From the NCBI GenBank assembly GCA_942159475.1, contig OW804094.1:23358366-23422365 (forward strand): DNA of 64,000 nt, written 5' to 3'. Positions 42,796 to 54,857 of this stretch are shown here, one piece after another; position 1 is the stretch's first letter; every line of letters starts with the position of its first letter. The notes beneath the pieces were generated by a model that saw only the letters and a list, made by a program, of their open reading frames with translations, was not told where the DNA came from and made no database searches. The stretch is from Sthenelais limicola. Lineage: Eukaryota > Annelida > Polychaeta > Phyllodocida > Sigalionidae. A program made the translations under genes and the position numbers.

Positions 42796-43116
42796 AGCTC
42801 TCCCGCCCTTGATATAACCATATTAAATGTGTTGATAAGGGCGTAAAGTAACCAATCTCACTCATTCACTCCCTCTCAGCTCTCCCGCTCTTGATATAAC
42901 CATCTTAAATGTGTTGATAAGGACGTAAAGCAACCAATCTCACTCACTCACTCCCTCTCAGCTCTCCCACCCTTGATATAACCATATTAAATGTGTTGAT
43001 AAGGGCGTAAAGCAACCAATCTCACTCACTCACTCCCTCTCAGCTCTCCCGCCCTTGATATAACATTATTAAATGTGTTGATAAGGGCATAAAGCAACCA
43101 ATCTCACTCACTCACT
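42796..43116. repeat. About 81-bp tandem repeat, four units
   Basis: Each unit holds CTCTCAGCTCTCCC, CCTTGATATAACCAT, AAATGTGTTGATAAGG and CAACCAATCTCACTCA. Units differ by a few bases. Confidence 0.92.
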
Positions 43117-43166
43117 TATGGTGTGCTATGCCTCTATCAACAGATACCCTAAAACATCAGATATAC

Positions 43167-43354
43167 GGGGTGAAATCACCGGAAAGTGCACAGTTTGCCT
43201 TCGCCAATCTTCTCAAATAACCCAAATTTAAGACAACAATAAAGTTCAAAATACAGTTCAACATAACCAAACAGATTGTTTGAATCAAGGCAATATCAAA
43301 TACACTCAGATACACCTAGTATTTATCATTTGGCATTTTCAGAAAATCTGACTC
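43167..43354 (-). mobile_element. GGGTCAG-family copy, decayed and shortened
   Basis: This is a reverse-orientation copy with altered tips (GGGGTGAAATCACCGG) that jumps from mid-element (TATTTATCATTT) straight to the right tip, losing about 50 bp. Confidence 0.75.
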
Positions 43355-43360
43355 ATATAG

Positions 43361-43583
43361 GGGTCAGATTTTCAGAAAATGTACAATTCACCTTCACCAA
43401 TTGTCAAATAACCCAAATTTGTGACGAAAATAAAGTTAAAAATACAGTTCAACCTAACCAAACAGATTGCTGGAATCAATACAATGCCGAATATACTCGA
43501 ATTGACCAAAATGTAGCCTAATTTAGCAGAATTTACTAAATGTGTACAGCTGCCAATTGTACATTTTCTGAGAATCTGACACA
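43361..43583 (-). mobile_element. GGGTCAG-family MITE copy with TSD ATAG
   Basis: This is an A-type copy in reverse orientation, directly beside the previous copy. ATAG flanks both tips; the right tip is decayed to CTGACAC. Confidence 0.88.
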
Positions 43584-44102
43584 TAGGAATAATCAGTGGA
43601 CCCTCACTCAACTCAATGGTGTGGGTTAGACAGGTTTTACACTGTACCATTAGTCCCATAATGCCATACGAATCAGGATTCAAAATGGCGGCTATGCAAA
43701 TTCCCCTATTGAGACCTGGTGAGTTCCACTTATGGAAGTTCCGCACTTGTCGCTAGGGGCTGATGGCCCTCTGTTCTCTCCCTGAATTATTGCCACCTCC
43801 CTAATTACGTCATATCTAAACAATTGGTTACCATGGTGAGGTGATATCTCAGATCGCTTCCCTTCCAACTTTGCCCCCTCCCCCCACCCCTCCTTCCTAA
43901 TCGCGGATTCCCCATCCCTACCCAACTCTAAGATATTAATTGATTTTTGTCTCGAAATAATTTGACGATCAATTATTAACAGATCCATTTCCATCCTAAA
44001 TGTCAAAACCCACCAAGTGGTGATAATTGGAGGGTGGTGGCCCATCGTGGTGTTTGTTTGGGGGGAAGTTAGTTGGTGTTGCTCGGAAATTCCGCTCACA
44101 AA
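43584..44102. other. Non-coding stretch with a short piece of a dispersed repeat
   Basis: Positions 43628-43705 match the repeat at 121-330 and 22670-22880. No exon is supported beyond it. Confidence 0.5.
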
Positions 44103-44672
44103 ATGAGTTAATACTGTCTTAGTATTGTCTTAATGAGTTAATACTGTCTTAGTATTGTCTTACTGAGTTAATACTGTCTTAGTATTGTCTTAATGGGTTA
44201 ATACTGTCTTAGTATTGTCTTAATGGGTTAATACTGTCTTAGTATTGTCTTAATGGGTTAATACTGTCTTAGTATTGTCTTAATGGGTTAATACTGTCTT
44301 AGTATTGTCTTAATGGGTTAATACTGTCTTAGTATTGTCTTAATGGGTTAATACTGTCTTAGTATTGTCTTAATGGGTTAATACTGTCTTAGTATTGTCT
44401 TAATGGGTTAATACTGTCTTAGTATTGTCTTAATGGGTTAATACTGTCTTAGTATTGTCTTAATGGGTTAATACTGTCTTAGTATTGTCTTAATGAGTTA
44501 ATACTGTCTTAGTATTGTCTTAATGGGTTAATACTGTCTTAGTATTGTCTTAATGGGTTGATACTGTCTTAGTATTGTCTTAATGAGTTGATACTGTCTT
44601 AGTATTTTCTTAATGAGTTAAAACTGTCTTAGTATTGTCTTAATGAGTTAATACTGTCTTAGTATTGTCTTA
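44103..44672. repeat. 30-bp satellite, 19 units
   Basis: The unit is about TAATGGGTTAATACTGTCTT plus AGTATTGTCT, nearly invariant in the middle of the array, with changes only toward both ends (GAGTTA, GAGTTG). This fits unequal exchange. Confidence 0.97.
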
Positions 44673-44984
44673 ATTGTGATGTGCTACACACAAATGAGTC
44701 ACAAGTAGCACAAAAATGGTACATTTGAAGTGCGTGAACTCTTCATGGAAAAGTTCTTGGGTCCTTGTGTAATTCTGTAGGGTTTTGATGGAGAAAGTGA
44801 AACTATACATTTTCGGAATCGTCAGGATCCATAATAATAATAATACAGCCCCCTGGCCCCTCCATCTAGGTTCTGAAAAATCATTGATGTCAGCCTGGAA
44901 AATCACTCAAATGGGCCGGAAAAGGCTCGGAATTTCTGGAATTTCTTCTGACCAAAAGCTCGGAGACCCTGCAAAGGCTATATA

Positions 44985-45161
44985 TACAGTGGAACCTCGC
45001 ATAAAGACCACCTCTCTATAGTGATCACCCCACTATTAAGACCAGTTTCTCTCAGTCCCAAAATTCTCTTATTAGATTAGCCCTTCTAATGAGACCACCT
45101 CGCTATGAGACCACATATAGTTCAGTCCCAAGCGTGGTCTCAATAGAGAGGTTCGTCTGTA
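44985..45161. mobile_element. MITE with ACAGTGGAACCTC-type ends (TA-flanked)
   Basis: TACAGTGGAACCTCGCATAA on the left and the inverse TACAGACGAACCTCTCTATT on the right, with CTCTCTATAGTGATC and GTGGTCTCAATAGAGAGG inside. The ends resemble a widespread invertebrate non-autonomous mariner-like repeat, by recall. Confidence 0.75.
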
Positions 45162-45202
45162 CAAACTTCTTCTCACAGTGCGAGGTGACGCATATATATA
45201 AT

Positions 45203-45437
45203 GGGTCAGATTTTCATAAAATGTACAATTCAACTTCACCAATTCTCTCAAATAAACCGAATTACAGACGAAAATAAAGTTCAAAATACAGTTCCACCTA
45301 ACCAAACAGATTGCTAGAATCAATGCAATGCCAAATATACTCGAATTCGCCTAGTATTGACCAAATTGCAGCCTAATCTAGCAGAATTTACTAAATGTGT
45401 ATAGCTGCCAATTGTACATTTTCTGAAAATCTGACCC
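45203..45437 (-). mobile_element. GGGTCAG-family MITE copy
   Basis: This is an A-type full copy in reverse orientation close to the consensus; flanks are TAAT and ATAT. Confidence 0.9.
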
Positions 45438-46222
45438 ATATAGAAGTTAAAATAATCATGTTCACTAGGAGATAACCGCCTGTTCAACTATGTAGAAACG
45501 TCCATGCTGCATCTCAGGTCCTGTGAAACAGTGTTATCCCCTGTCACAGTGAACATTAGATTGTATAAATAAATGAGCGAGAAGGCGATGTATAGCTTCC
45601 CTGAACCGAAAGATCCGTTTTGTAGATGGAGTAGTGGTAGCAAAAACCTTATATGTGATGTGTTACAGGAAAATGAGGCATAAGTCGCAAAATATGGATT
45701 TTGAGATATCACCATATTTGAAAAGAGGAGATCAAGGTGATTCCAATGAATGTAAACATTAAGGACATCTAATAAGTACTTTTATCTTTTTAGTTTGATA
45801 TTTTTATTTTTGAAAAGACTTTTGCAATATTTCTGGGTGGATAATTGCCAGTAAAGTAGCTAAATATACTCAATGGGATGATCTAAGTCATGTTGATTAT
45901 GAGAATTGGAAATGAGATTGGAATATCTTAGAAAAGGAAAGTGATATTCAAAAAAGAATATCATTGGATATGATGGATATTTACTATTACACATTGATAT
46001 CCTTACCGATTGGGGACAATACAGAGACCATCTTTAAGTAAGCAAGAATCTTTAGAACTAAGGATGTCTTATACAAGAGGCCCCTGTAAAGCGTAGTCGC
46101 TCTGTATTGGCTGTCCAGCTGCAGGTTCAAATGTCGTCTGCTGTACGACCTGTCGTCTGCACTACACTATAGGAGTACAGGAGGAACAATACAAGTGCAC
46201 CTAACCCTGAAGCTCCATATTT
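45438..46222. repeat. Non-coding stretch with a partial TTAA-family MITE
   Basis: Positions 45650-45880 match the inverse of about 19600-19825 (GCATAAGTCGCAAAATATGG, ATATCACCATATTTGAAAAG). Only one end of the element is present. No exon is seen. Confidence 0.7.
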
Positions 46223-46457
46223 GGGTCAGATTTTCAGAAAATGTACAATTCGCCTTCACCAATCCTCTCAAATAACCCACATTTAAGACAAAAATAAGCT
46301 TCAAAATGCAGTTTAACATAACAGAACTGATACTTTAAATCAATATAGTACCAAATATACTCAGATATACCAACTATTCTTGATTTTTCAGCCTAATTTA
46401 GGAGAACTTCCTTAATGAGTACAGCTGCCAATTGTACATTTTCTGAAAATCTGACGC
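46223..46457 (-). mobile_element. GGGTCAG-family MITE copy with TSD ATTT
   Basis: This is a C-type full copy in reverse orientation; ATTT lies against both tips; the right tip is CTGACGC. Confidence 0.88.
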
Positions 46458-47077
46458 ATTTACTATAGCATGATCTGTCTGACGACCCTGTCTCGGGTCA
46501 TGGTCTGTCTCTCTCTGCACCATTACATGTGCCAGTTCCAGACGATGCCCGATACAAAGCATCATGATATATAAAACTTTTATTCAATAAACATATATAC
46601 ATTTCTGATATAATGGAGTATCGAAAAGGAATGGTCCCTCTCAAAGTATTACATACAATGAGGTCTTCCTGGTATCCCTTTTAAATAATATGTTGAGATA
46701 ATAACAATGTAATTGATAGGGACGGTGTGGTTACATATTTTAAAATCATTGTTTGGGTTAAATTGCTAGTTTTACATTTCCGTTTACAGGTTCTCAGGAT
46801 TTAAGACATTCATTTTAATAATAATAATGAGTCAATTTAGTCAATTTCTACACGAATCTACTAGGTGTAATAATTATGCAATATCAATTGTTTTTAGAAA
46901 CCCCTCTACTAGGGAAACTTTACATTTTCAAAGGGTACTTTATTTTCTTAGAAAATCTATATATTTTAGAATATTTCATTTCAAGAATTCTTTATTTTGC
47001 AAAGATGGTAATACAATAACAGGTAGCTACATCTGTCATGATAAGAGTATCATTTCCTCCGACGAGTGCCTCAATAT
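46458..47077. other. AT-rich non-coding stretch
   Basis: No exon or repeat unit is supported. Confidence 0.35.
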
Positions 47078-47226
47078 GGGTCAGATTCTCAGAGAATGTA
47101 CAATTCGCCTTCACTAATTCTCCCATTCAACCCCCATTTAAGACAAATGAGCTTCGAAATGCAGTTTAACATAGCAAAACTGATAATATAAATCAATGCG
47201 ATACCAAATATACTCAGATATACCAG
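47078..47226 (-). mobile_element. Truncated GGGTCAG-family copy
   Basis: This is a C-type reverse copy lacking its last third; it breaks off after CTCAGATATACCAG. It is the right-most copy in the window. Confidence 0.8.
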
Positions 47227-47578
47227 TGTCACATGACAAGTAAACTTAACTAGTTAGAAAATTGTACTCATCCGTTACTAATATATCAAGTAGAAAATAA
47301 TATGAGAATAATATAAATTATTATTAGTTCTTATCAGAACAATGACTGTACTTTTTTTCTCAGAAATTCCACAGCATTGACATATTTGTAAGTGATTCAA
47401 TATCTCTTTCAAAAATGTACCATCCATCACTCCTGAGGAAGGGAGCAAAGCTCTCTAAACATGGGGTAAATAATACAAGGAACATTCAAACCTTCAAAAT
47501 CGTCATCTCTCTGAAGATCACAAAACATTCACGTGACCCACCAGTTAGTAGTGAAAACTCCCCATCTCTTTCAAGAAA

Positions 47579-47705
47579 GTTCTCAAAACATGACCTTGGG
47601 AGAGGCACTTGAAATAACAAAATTCTCAAAACACGACCTTTGGAGAGGCACTTGAATATAACAAAGTTCTCAAAACATGACCTTGGGAAAGGCACTTGAA
47701 TATCA
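47579..47705. repeat. 43-bp tandem repeat, three units
   Basis: TTCTCAAAACATGACCTTGG plus GAGAGGCACTTGAATATAAC, repeated three times with small changes. Confidence 0.85.
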
Positions 47706-49436
47706 AGCCCCATTTAGTAGCATACATTGAGTACACCTCAGCCAGCCCCCTGTGTGGCCTGTGAGCAGGCAGAGATGGTGAATAGATTTGTGAAATGAAA
47801 AGAAAACACAACCGGAAGTGAGGTCCTTAGTTGCAGTGCTTTGTGCGCATGCCTGTGCGTTCGCAGCTCCATCATCTGTTGTCGCCCATTCATCATGTTA
47901 TGAATAATACAGAGTTGTTGAAATCTCCCAACTTCTCCAGTCAATTGGTCTGTCACACTCTTAAAATACGTGGTTCATTGATTTGTGGAACGCTCTTATA
48001 TGTGTGTGAAAGGGCTGGTTCTTGTAGAACTTTTATCAGAAACTAGACTTTACAGAACCCTCCTGTCGGTATCAACTTGTTCTTCCATTGAGAAATCCTT
48101 GTATCTATCGAAAACAACTGGTTTGGCAAGTGTGAACCTTAAATAATCTATAGTACAACCCATTTTCACTTTGGTGGCGGCACGAAAAATAAATCTAACC
48201 AGTTGGTGTCACACCAATTACGCTCGACGCATTGTCGCAAAACTCGACAACTACTTCATTGCAGAAGCTGATATGTATAGTTATGGCTCACCGCCTCTGT
48301 GTCTTAGGATATTGTTGGGGGGAGAGGGTAAATGATAAAAAAGGAGGAACTGGGGTTGAGGCACCAGAGTCAATGTCATGATCCACCTGTTATTCCTATC
48401 AGGAGGTGGCAGATTAATCGGGAGTAATGTCATTCCTTCTTCCACACATCAAAGGCATATTCGCCGCGACGTAATTAGCACGGGCTATAGTATAGCTTGG
48501 GTTTATCAATGCTTTTGTGTGCGAGAAGCAGTCTGATGTGACACAAGTAGTGAAAGAGGCATAGGTTGGTCTATCGATGTAGTGAAACGGTACAGACAGA
48601 ACCAAACCAAGTCTTGTACTTTTTTCTCATCGATAAGAGCCAAGAGTGTACCGTTTAATGAACCATCTTTCCTAAGAGTGTAGGCAATAAGCAGCCATTT
48701 TATGGCCTTCAACTTCCCATGGTTTGACAATGTGAGCAGGACTGTTCATGCTTGCCTGGCCGCCATATTGCTCTGCAATAATTTAGCGTTTCCAAGGTCA
48801 TTTGAGAAGGTAAAAATAGAATGTGCTTAAAACAGGACGTCACTTGGTGATCCACATCCACTTTGTGATCCACATGCTCCCGGTCTTTAGTCAACAGTTA
48901 TTTGTGTGCAGGACAATGTTGTTTTGTTCTATTAAAGATGCATTCTCAGCTATTACGACAACAATAATCTTACCATATTTACTCATATTATGATTTATTA
49001 TACGCGCATGCTATATGAGAAGTGCTATAAGTGGGGTGCTATAAAAATAGTCATATAGGACACGTCCTATATGAATGTAGTTGTCTAAAAATAGCTCTGT
49101 TTATATGCTTCGCAGAGCTTTGGCTCTCCGCGAAGGATGTAAACAAATCCCCGCGATCGGTAATCCACCTGTGATTATGGTACTATGATTAGAGAAATAC
49201 ATAATGAAAATCACATCATTAAATAGAGCATTAAATTCTCTATTGAATGATATAAGTTTTATAAATGTAGCTCAAGAAATGGCTGCGATATGAACGTTTT
49301 AAGTCAACAATATAACTTGGCTAATAACAGGGCTGTCAGCGGGGCAGAGGGGCTCTCTGTGTTACTTTAATATTTTTTCAGTGATATCTGATGACATATG
49401 ATCAAATTTTATGGGACTGGATATATTAATATTCTG
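47706..49436. other. Non-coding stretch
   Basis: No exon is supported. A short palindrome at 49051-49074 (TCATATAGGAC, two bases, inverse) is the only structure seen. Confidence 0.4.
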
Positions 49437-51110
49437 CTGTTGTTATATGTTTATACAAGAGTTACTCATATAATGACTTATAGGACTGGAGTTATCAATA
49501 TTCTGCTGTTGTTATAGGTTTCTACAAGAGTTACTCATAGTATGACTTATAGGACTGGATTCATCAATATTCTGCTGTTGTTATATGTTTGTACAAGAGT
49601 TACTCATAGTATGACTTATAGGACTGGATTCATCAATATTCTGCTGCTGTTATATGTTTATACAAGAGTTACTCATATTATGACTTATAGGACTGGATTT
49701 ATCAATATTCTGCTACTGTTATATGTTTATACAAGAGTTACTCATATTATGGCTTATAGGACTGGATTTATCAATATTCTGCTGCTGTTATATGTTTATA
49801 CAAGAGTTACTCATATTATGACTTATAGGACTGGATTTATCAATATTCTGCTGTTGTTATATGTTTATACAAGAGTTACTCATATTATGACTTATAGGAC
49901 TGGATTTATCTATATTCTACTACTGTTATATGTTCATACAAGAGTTACTCATATAATGACTTATAGGACTGGATTTATCTATATTCTGCTACTGTTATAT
50001 GTTTATACAAGAGTTACTCATATTATGACTTATAGGACTGGATTCATCATTATTCTGCTGCTGTTATATGTTTATACAAAAGTTACTCATATAATGACTT
50101 ATAGGATTGGATTCATCAATATTCTGCTACTGTTATATGTTTATACAAGAGTTACTCATATTATGACTTATAGGCCTGGATTTATCCATATTCTGCTGAT
50201 ATATGTTTATACAAGAGTTACTCATATTATGACTTATAGGACTGGATTTATCTATATTCTGCTGCTATTATATGCTTATACAAGAGTTACTCATATTATG
50301 ACTTATAGGACTGGATTTATCATTATTCTGCTGCTGTTATATGTTTATACAAAAGTTACTCATATAATGACTTATAGGACTGGATTCATCAATATCCTGC
50401 TGCTGTTATATGTTTATACCAGAGTGACTCATATTATGACTTATAGGACTGGATTCATCATTATTCTGCTGCTGTTATATGTTTATACAAGAGTTACTCA
50501 TATAATGACTTATAGGACTGGATTCATCATTATTCTGCTGCTGTTATATGTTTATACAAGAGTTACTCATAATTATGACTTATAGGACTGAATTTATCAA
50601 TGTTCTGCTGCTGTTATATGTTTATACAAGAGTTACTCATATTATGACTTATAGGACTGGATTCATCATTATTCTGCTGCTGTTATATGTTTATACAAAA
50701 GTTACTCATATAATGACTTATAGGACTGGATTCATCAATATCCTGCTGCTGTTATATGTTTATACCAGAGTGACTCATATTATGACTTATAGGACTGGAT
50801 TCATCATTATTCTGCTGCTGTTATATGTTTATACAAGAGTTACTCATATAATGACTTATAGGACTGGATTCATCATTATTCTGCTGCTGTTATATGTTTA
50901 TACAAGAGTTACTCATAATTATGACTTATAGGACTGAATTTATCAATGTTCTGCTGCTGTTATATGTTTATACAAGAGTTACTCATATTATGACTTATTG
51001 GACTGGAGTTATCAATATTCTGCTACTGTTATATATGTGTATACAAGAGTTACTCATAGTATGACTTATAGGACTGGATTTATCAATATTCTGCTGGTGT
51101 TTCTTTTTTA
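49437..51110. repeat. 69-bp satellite, about 24 units, with a 346-bp higher-order repeat
   Basis: The unit holds ATGACTTATAGGACTGGATT, ATATTCTGCTGCTGTTATAT and TTATACAAGAGTTACTCAT. Since 69 is three times 23, long frames of a 23-residue hydrophobic repeat are open on the plus strand (49542-50585). A block at about 50297-50642 recurs almost exactly at 50643-50988, five units plus one base, giving a second-order repeat and a frameshift. No start context, splice sites or non-repeat domain support a gene. Confidence 0.95.
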
Positions 51111-52404
51111 TACAAGATTTGAAGTTGAATCGGCTGAAAGAAAACCTCTGCTTGTGAGCAATAATAAGATGGGGCCAAAGAGAACAGAAACAACAACATT
51201 TGACAAATAAAAGGAAAGGAAAGACATGAAAATTAATATAGACAGAAATAATCTTCCTATATTTAGTACCGTATCAACTGACTACGATCAGTTGCAGTGC
51301 ACTAGTATTGTGGTTACTCGTACGATTGTCACGTTCTCTGTATCAAATTCTACACTTGTTTTCCATGGTTTTGTGTTCTATTGCTGTCCTCTTCTCAATT
51401 AAGGCATCTCTGATTCCATGTTTGTCAGGTATGCATGACATGGAAAGGTGATCATGTTTTCGTCGGTATGACACTCAGGTGGGTGTGTGTGAGAGAGAGA
51501 GAGGGGGGGGGGGGAGGGAGGGAGGGAGAGAGACAGACAGAGACAGAGACAGAGGAACAATAACGAAATGGGAGGAGAAATATTCTGTAAATTCTGACTT
51601 GCGCAAAGAGTCGTTGTAATTTACCAGTAATTTAAAGTTGTTCTTGTTGTTGTAATAGTTTTATTTCCAGTTTTAATTATACATCAATTCCAGAAAATGG
51701 ACGAATCATTTTACAGCCAATAAATGTGATTTCCTCTACGGATTTACATTCGCAGCTCTTCCAGGGTGTCCTCGATTCATTGTTACCATCACATATTCAT
51801 TACTAATTTGATTTTGTTTAGCACCGTGTGAAGTTCTATCAGCCATTACTATTACCTAACATTTTTTATAAACTTTTAACAAAATTTACATTTATACAAT
51901 CGTGAATATATCCATAAAAATGGATTTTTAACCTCAGTCGTTTGTAATACAGTATTGTATTATTCCAATTACACATATCATTACTTCACTGTTGTATAAT
52001 ATGCTACTAAATGTACATGGGCTTACAGGCCATACTTAGTTTTATAACAATATATCATCTAGTTCTAATTCATTTATATATTCTATATAAATGAATTATT
52101 ACACCATCTATATTCTTCACCATCCTTTCGATGCCTTCATAACTCTTTCTAGTTTCTTTTACAAATCTTTTTCACATTCCTTTTTTCTGGGGTGGCCCAA
52201 CCCCACCCCAGAATTACTATGGGTCCGTGCCAAGGCCCGTGGACTGATATTTCCCGTGTCCACGAACTGCTGGTCGGGCCGGAAGTGGTACACCGCTCCG
52301 ACAAGGCGTTGACCCCAATACCGGTCTACTAGGTCATAGAATAATTTGACCCCACACTTGAACCCATGTCTAAGCCAATCCAAAGGCGAGCTGGCGCGCA
52401 CGTT
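51111..52404. other. Non-coding stretch with a short purine tract
   Basis: Positions 51488-51555 are GA/G-rich. Positions 52190-52410 are GC-richer with an 84-codon minus-strand frame (52159-52413) that matches nothing I recognise. No exon is supported. Confidence 0.4.
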
Positions 52405-52862
52405 CCCGTGCACGTCCTAATCACACATTGTCCACGTGGACAGACCCAAGCCCTACCCTGACCCCGTTCCCGTGCACGTCCTAATCACACAGACAGACCC
52501 AAGCCCTACCCTGACCCCGTTCCCGTGCACGTCCTAATCACACATTGTCCACGTGGACAGACCCAAGCCCTACCCTGACCCCGATCCTAACCACACCTCC
52601 GATCACGTGAATACCCTGACCCAGATCCGTGCGCTACTCTGACCCCGATCCCGACCCAGATTTTACTCTGATCCCGATCCCGACCCAGATTTTGACCACA
52701 CATTGTCCACGTGGACAGACCCAAGCCCTACCCTGACCCCGATCCTAACCACACCTCCGATCACGTGAATACCCTGACCCAGATCCGTGCGCTACTCTGA
52801 CCCCGATCCCGACCCAGATTTTACTCTGACCCCGATCCCGACCCAGATTTTGACACATGCGC
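52405..52862. repeat. C-rich nested tandem repeat with CACGTG motifs
   Basis: CACACATTGTCCACGTGGAC, CCCAAGCCCTACCCTGACCC, GATCACGTGAATACCCTGAC and GATCCCGACCCAGATTTT recur. A block of about 156 bp at 52535-52690 repeats at 52691-52862, with smaller repeats of 60-85 bp before it. GTCCACGTGGAC is itself a 12-bp palindrome. Confidence 0.9.
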
Positions 52863-54078
52863 AAGACCCATATTTTGACGGAGAAACCGATTCAGGATAT
52901 CATTGAAATAAAGTCGGAATTATGAACGTTTCGAAGACTTTTGAAAATAATTATTGATCGGATAGCTTCGATACATGTTATATTTAGAGTTTTAAATCAT
53001 TATTTCCCTTCAATAATGCGATTTTAAGCGTTTCTGATTCATTCTCCGTGGTGATGTCTGTATCTCAGACTCAAGTACAGCGATCCCACCCGTGTACAGC
53101 GATCCCACTCGTATCAACATCTGATGCGATTTTTAGAACAAACCAATGATTTTACACAATAATCTTGGCATGTGAGGTTGAAAACCAGATTATATTAGAC
53201 ATTCATGCATTCATATTCTGATAACCAGTCATTTGTATTGACTGTTTTCCATGCTATATGCGATCGGCGATCTGTTTGGCTAAGGCCCTTTGTAAATATC
53301 AACGTTAGAAATATACGCGCCACACGTTAATATGTTCATAAATACCCGGTCATTGAACTAGTCCCAGTTGTTGCAGATGCAGACAATATGGATGTACATA
53401 TTGATAAAATATAATAAATTATAGTGTTTATATTAGTAACTGGAGTTTGCTATGGTCTCGATCGCTTCTGAGTGGTGCGCGTAACCAATGCGTATAATTA
53501 TCGATATGATAGTACATGAGGAAATATGGCTTTCGGTTGATCGATATTTTGGACATGACACGACCTAATATAATAAAGGATAATCGGTGAGCAGAACTCT
53601 GATTAGTGGTGAGTATAATTTTTAGTATTCAAATATTCCCGTAAAAACATTCATGTCCTATAGAAACATTCATTGTGTTCCTTATGTCAATATCTTGATT
53701 CTTGACTGGAGGATTATTATAGGCGCGAATTACCCGGTAGATGCTTGTAATATCTAGCCAGATGGTTATGTCCGGCAGATGGCGCCATGATACCGGATAA
53801 ACTATAGGTACTAACGAACAGTTAAATTAATGACACTGCCATTGGAAATGGTTACCTTTTAACTTTGTAAATTATAATCACTTAAATGTACAAATTAAAT
53901 TCTGGGGCAGAAAATTTAATAGTATCAATGTCTAATATGTATACATGGAATAAAATTTAAGTATTATGGTTGCGGGAGCTTAATTATTTCTTCGAATAGC
54001 CACTAGATGGCTCTTCAGTAGTCTACTACAGTCGTACCGTACCTAATCAATCGACGTGAAACATCAATCGACGTGAAA
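52863..54078. other. Non-coding sequence upstream of the SUMO-like gene
   Basis: No repeat unit is obvious. GTGAGTAT at about 53610 would make a strong splice donor for an untranslated first exon, but no acceptor pairing can be proved. Confidence 0.35.
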
Positions 54079-54190
54079 ATGACAGATTGCAACCCAATCA
54101 ATAATGGAATTAGTTCCACCCATGCCAACCAAATCGTTTGGCATGGGCGGTGCTCAGTCAACAGACTGCACCGGTCCGTCTTTCCTATTG
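54079..54190 (+). CDS. Candidate first coding exon of the SUMO-like gene
   Basis: An ATG at 54079 opens a frame of 37 codons plus one base, ending at a good donor (ATTG|GTGAGTTTTT). The one-base overhang fits the two-base start of the exon at 54858, giving a GAT (Asp) codon across the junction. The peptide (starts MTDCNPINNG) matches no known N-terminus. Phase fit and donor quality are the only evidence, and other first exons are possible. Confidence 0.3.
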
Positions 54191-54467
54191 GTGAGTTTTT
54201 CAATATGTGGCAATTATCTCACTATTGGCTTGGCTCGAGTGTCTGATACCACTTTAAACGCCTTGTGCGTCTCCGGTGTTCTCGGTCCAGTTAAACAAAT
54301 TATGGATAATATATTGCGGCTAATCAAATCGCCTGCCCATAGGTACTGATACGAACACAAAATAAATAATTTTGGGCTTATTCACCGAAAATCTATCTGG
54401 GGGAACCGTGTAGTCAATTTATGTACCCATGATTTAGTTCGCACGGCTGTCGGCGGAAATGGATCTT

Positions 54468-54747
54468 TGTAATACGATACTCTAATGCTCGTGTTTTGTG
54501 ATATAATGTAATGAGTAAGACTTTTAAGTATACAGTATATTCACATTTATAAACAAAGTTAATTGTTTAAACAATATGTGACCCAATTTCTTAGTTACTG
54601 GTGTTTATGTAATACGATACTCTAATGCTCGTGTTTTGTGATATAATGTAATGAGTAAGACTTTTAAGTATACAGTATATTTACATTTATAAACAAAATA
54701 AATTGTTTAAACAGTAGGTGACCCAATTTCTTAGTTACTGGTGTTTA
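54468..54747. repeat. 140-bp tandem duplication in the presumed first intron
   Basis: GTAATACGATACTCTAATGC to GTTACTGGTGTTTAT occurs twice, with a few substitutions, at 54468 and 54608. Confidence 0.9.
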
Positions 54748-54857
54748 TGTTTAACAGTGACGTTCAGTATTTAATTTTGAAAAACTCTGAAAAATGTGTA
54801 TGAGTCAATATAAATGAAAAATTGGTCAATAATACTCACAAAATGTTTTTATTTCAG

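Noticed and set aside
44103..44672. CRISPR-like array of 30-bp repeats
   Set aside because: The repeats are contiguous without spacers, and the genome is eukaryotic.
49542..50931. Long plus-strand frames of a 23-residue hydrophobic repeat
   Set aside because: The frame stays open only because the satellite unit is 69 bp; there is no unique domain, no splice context and the frame breaks within the array.
52159..52413. 84-codon minus-strand frame in GC-richer sequence
   Set aside because: Not recognised, with no splice sites or conserved motif to support it.
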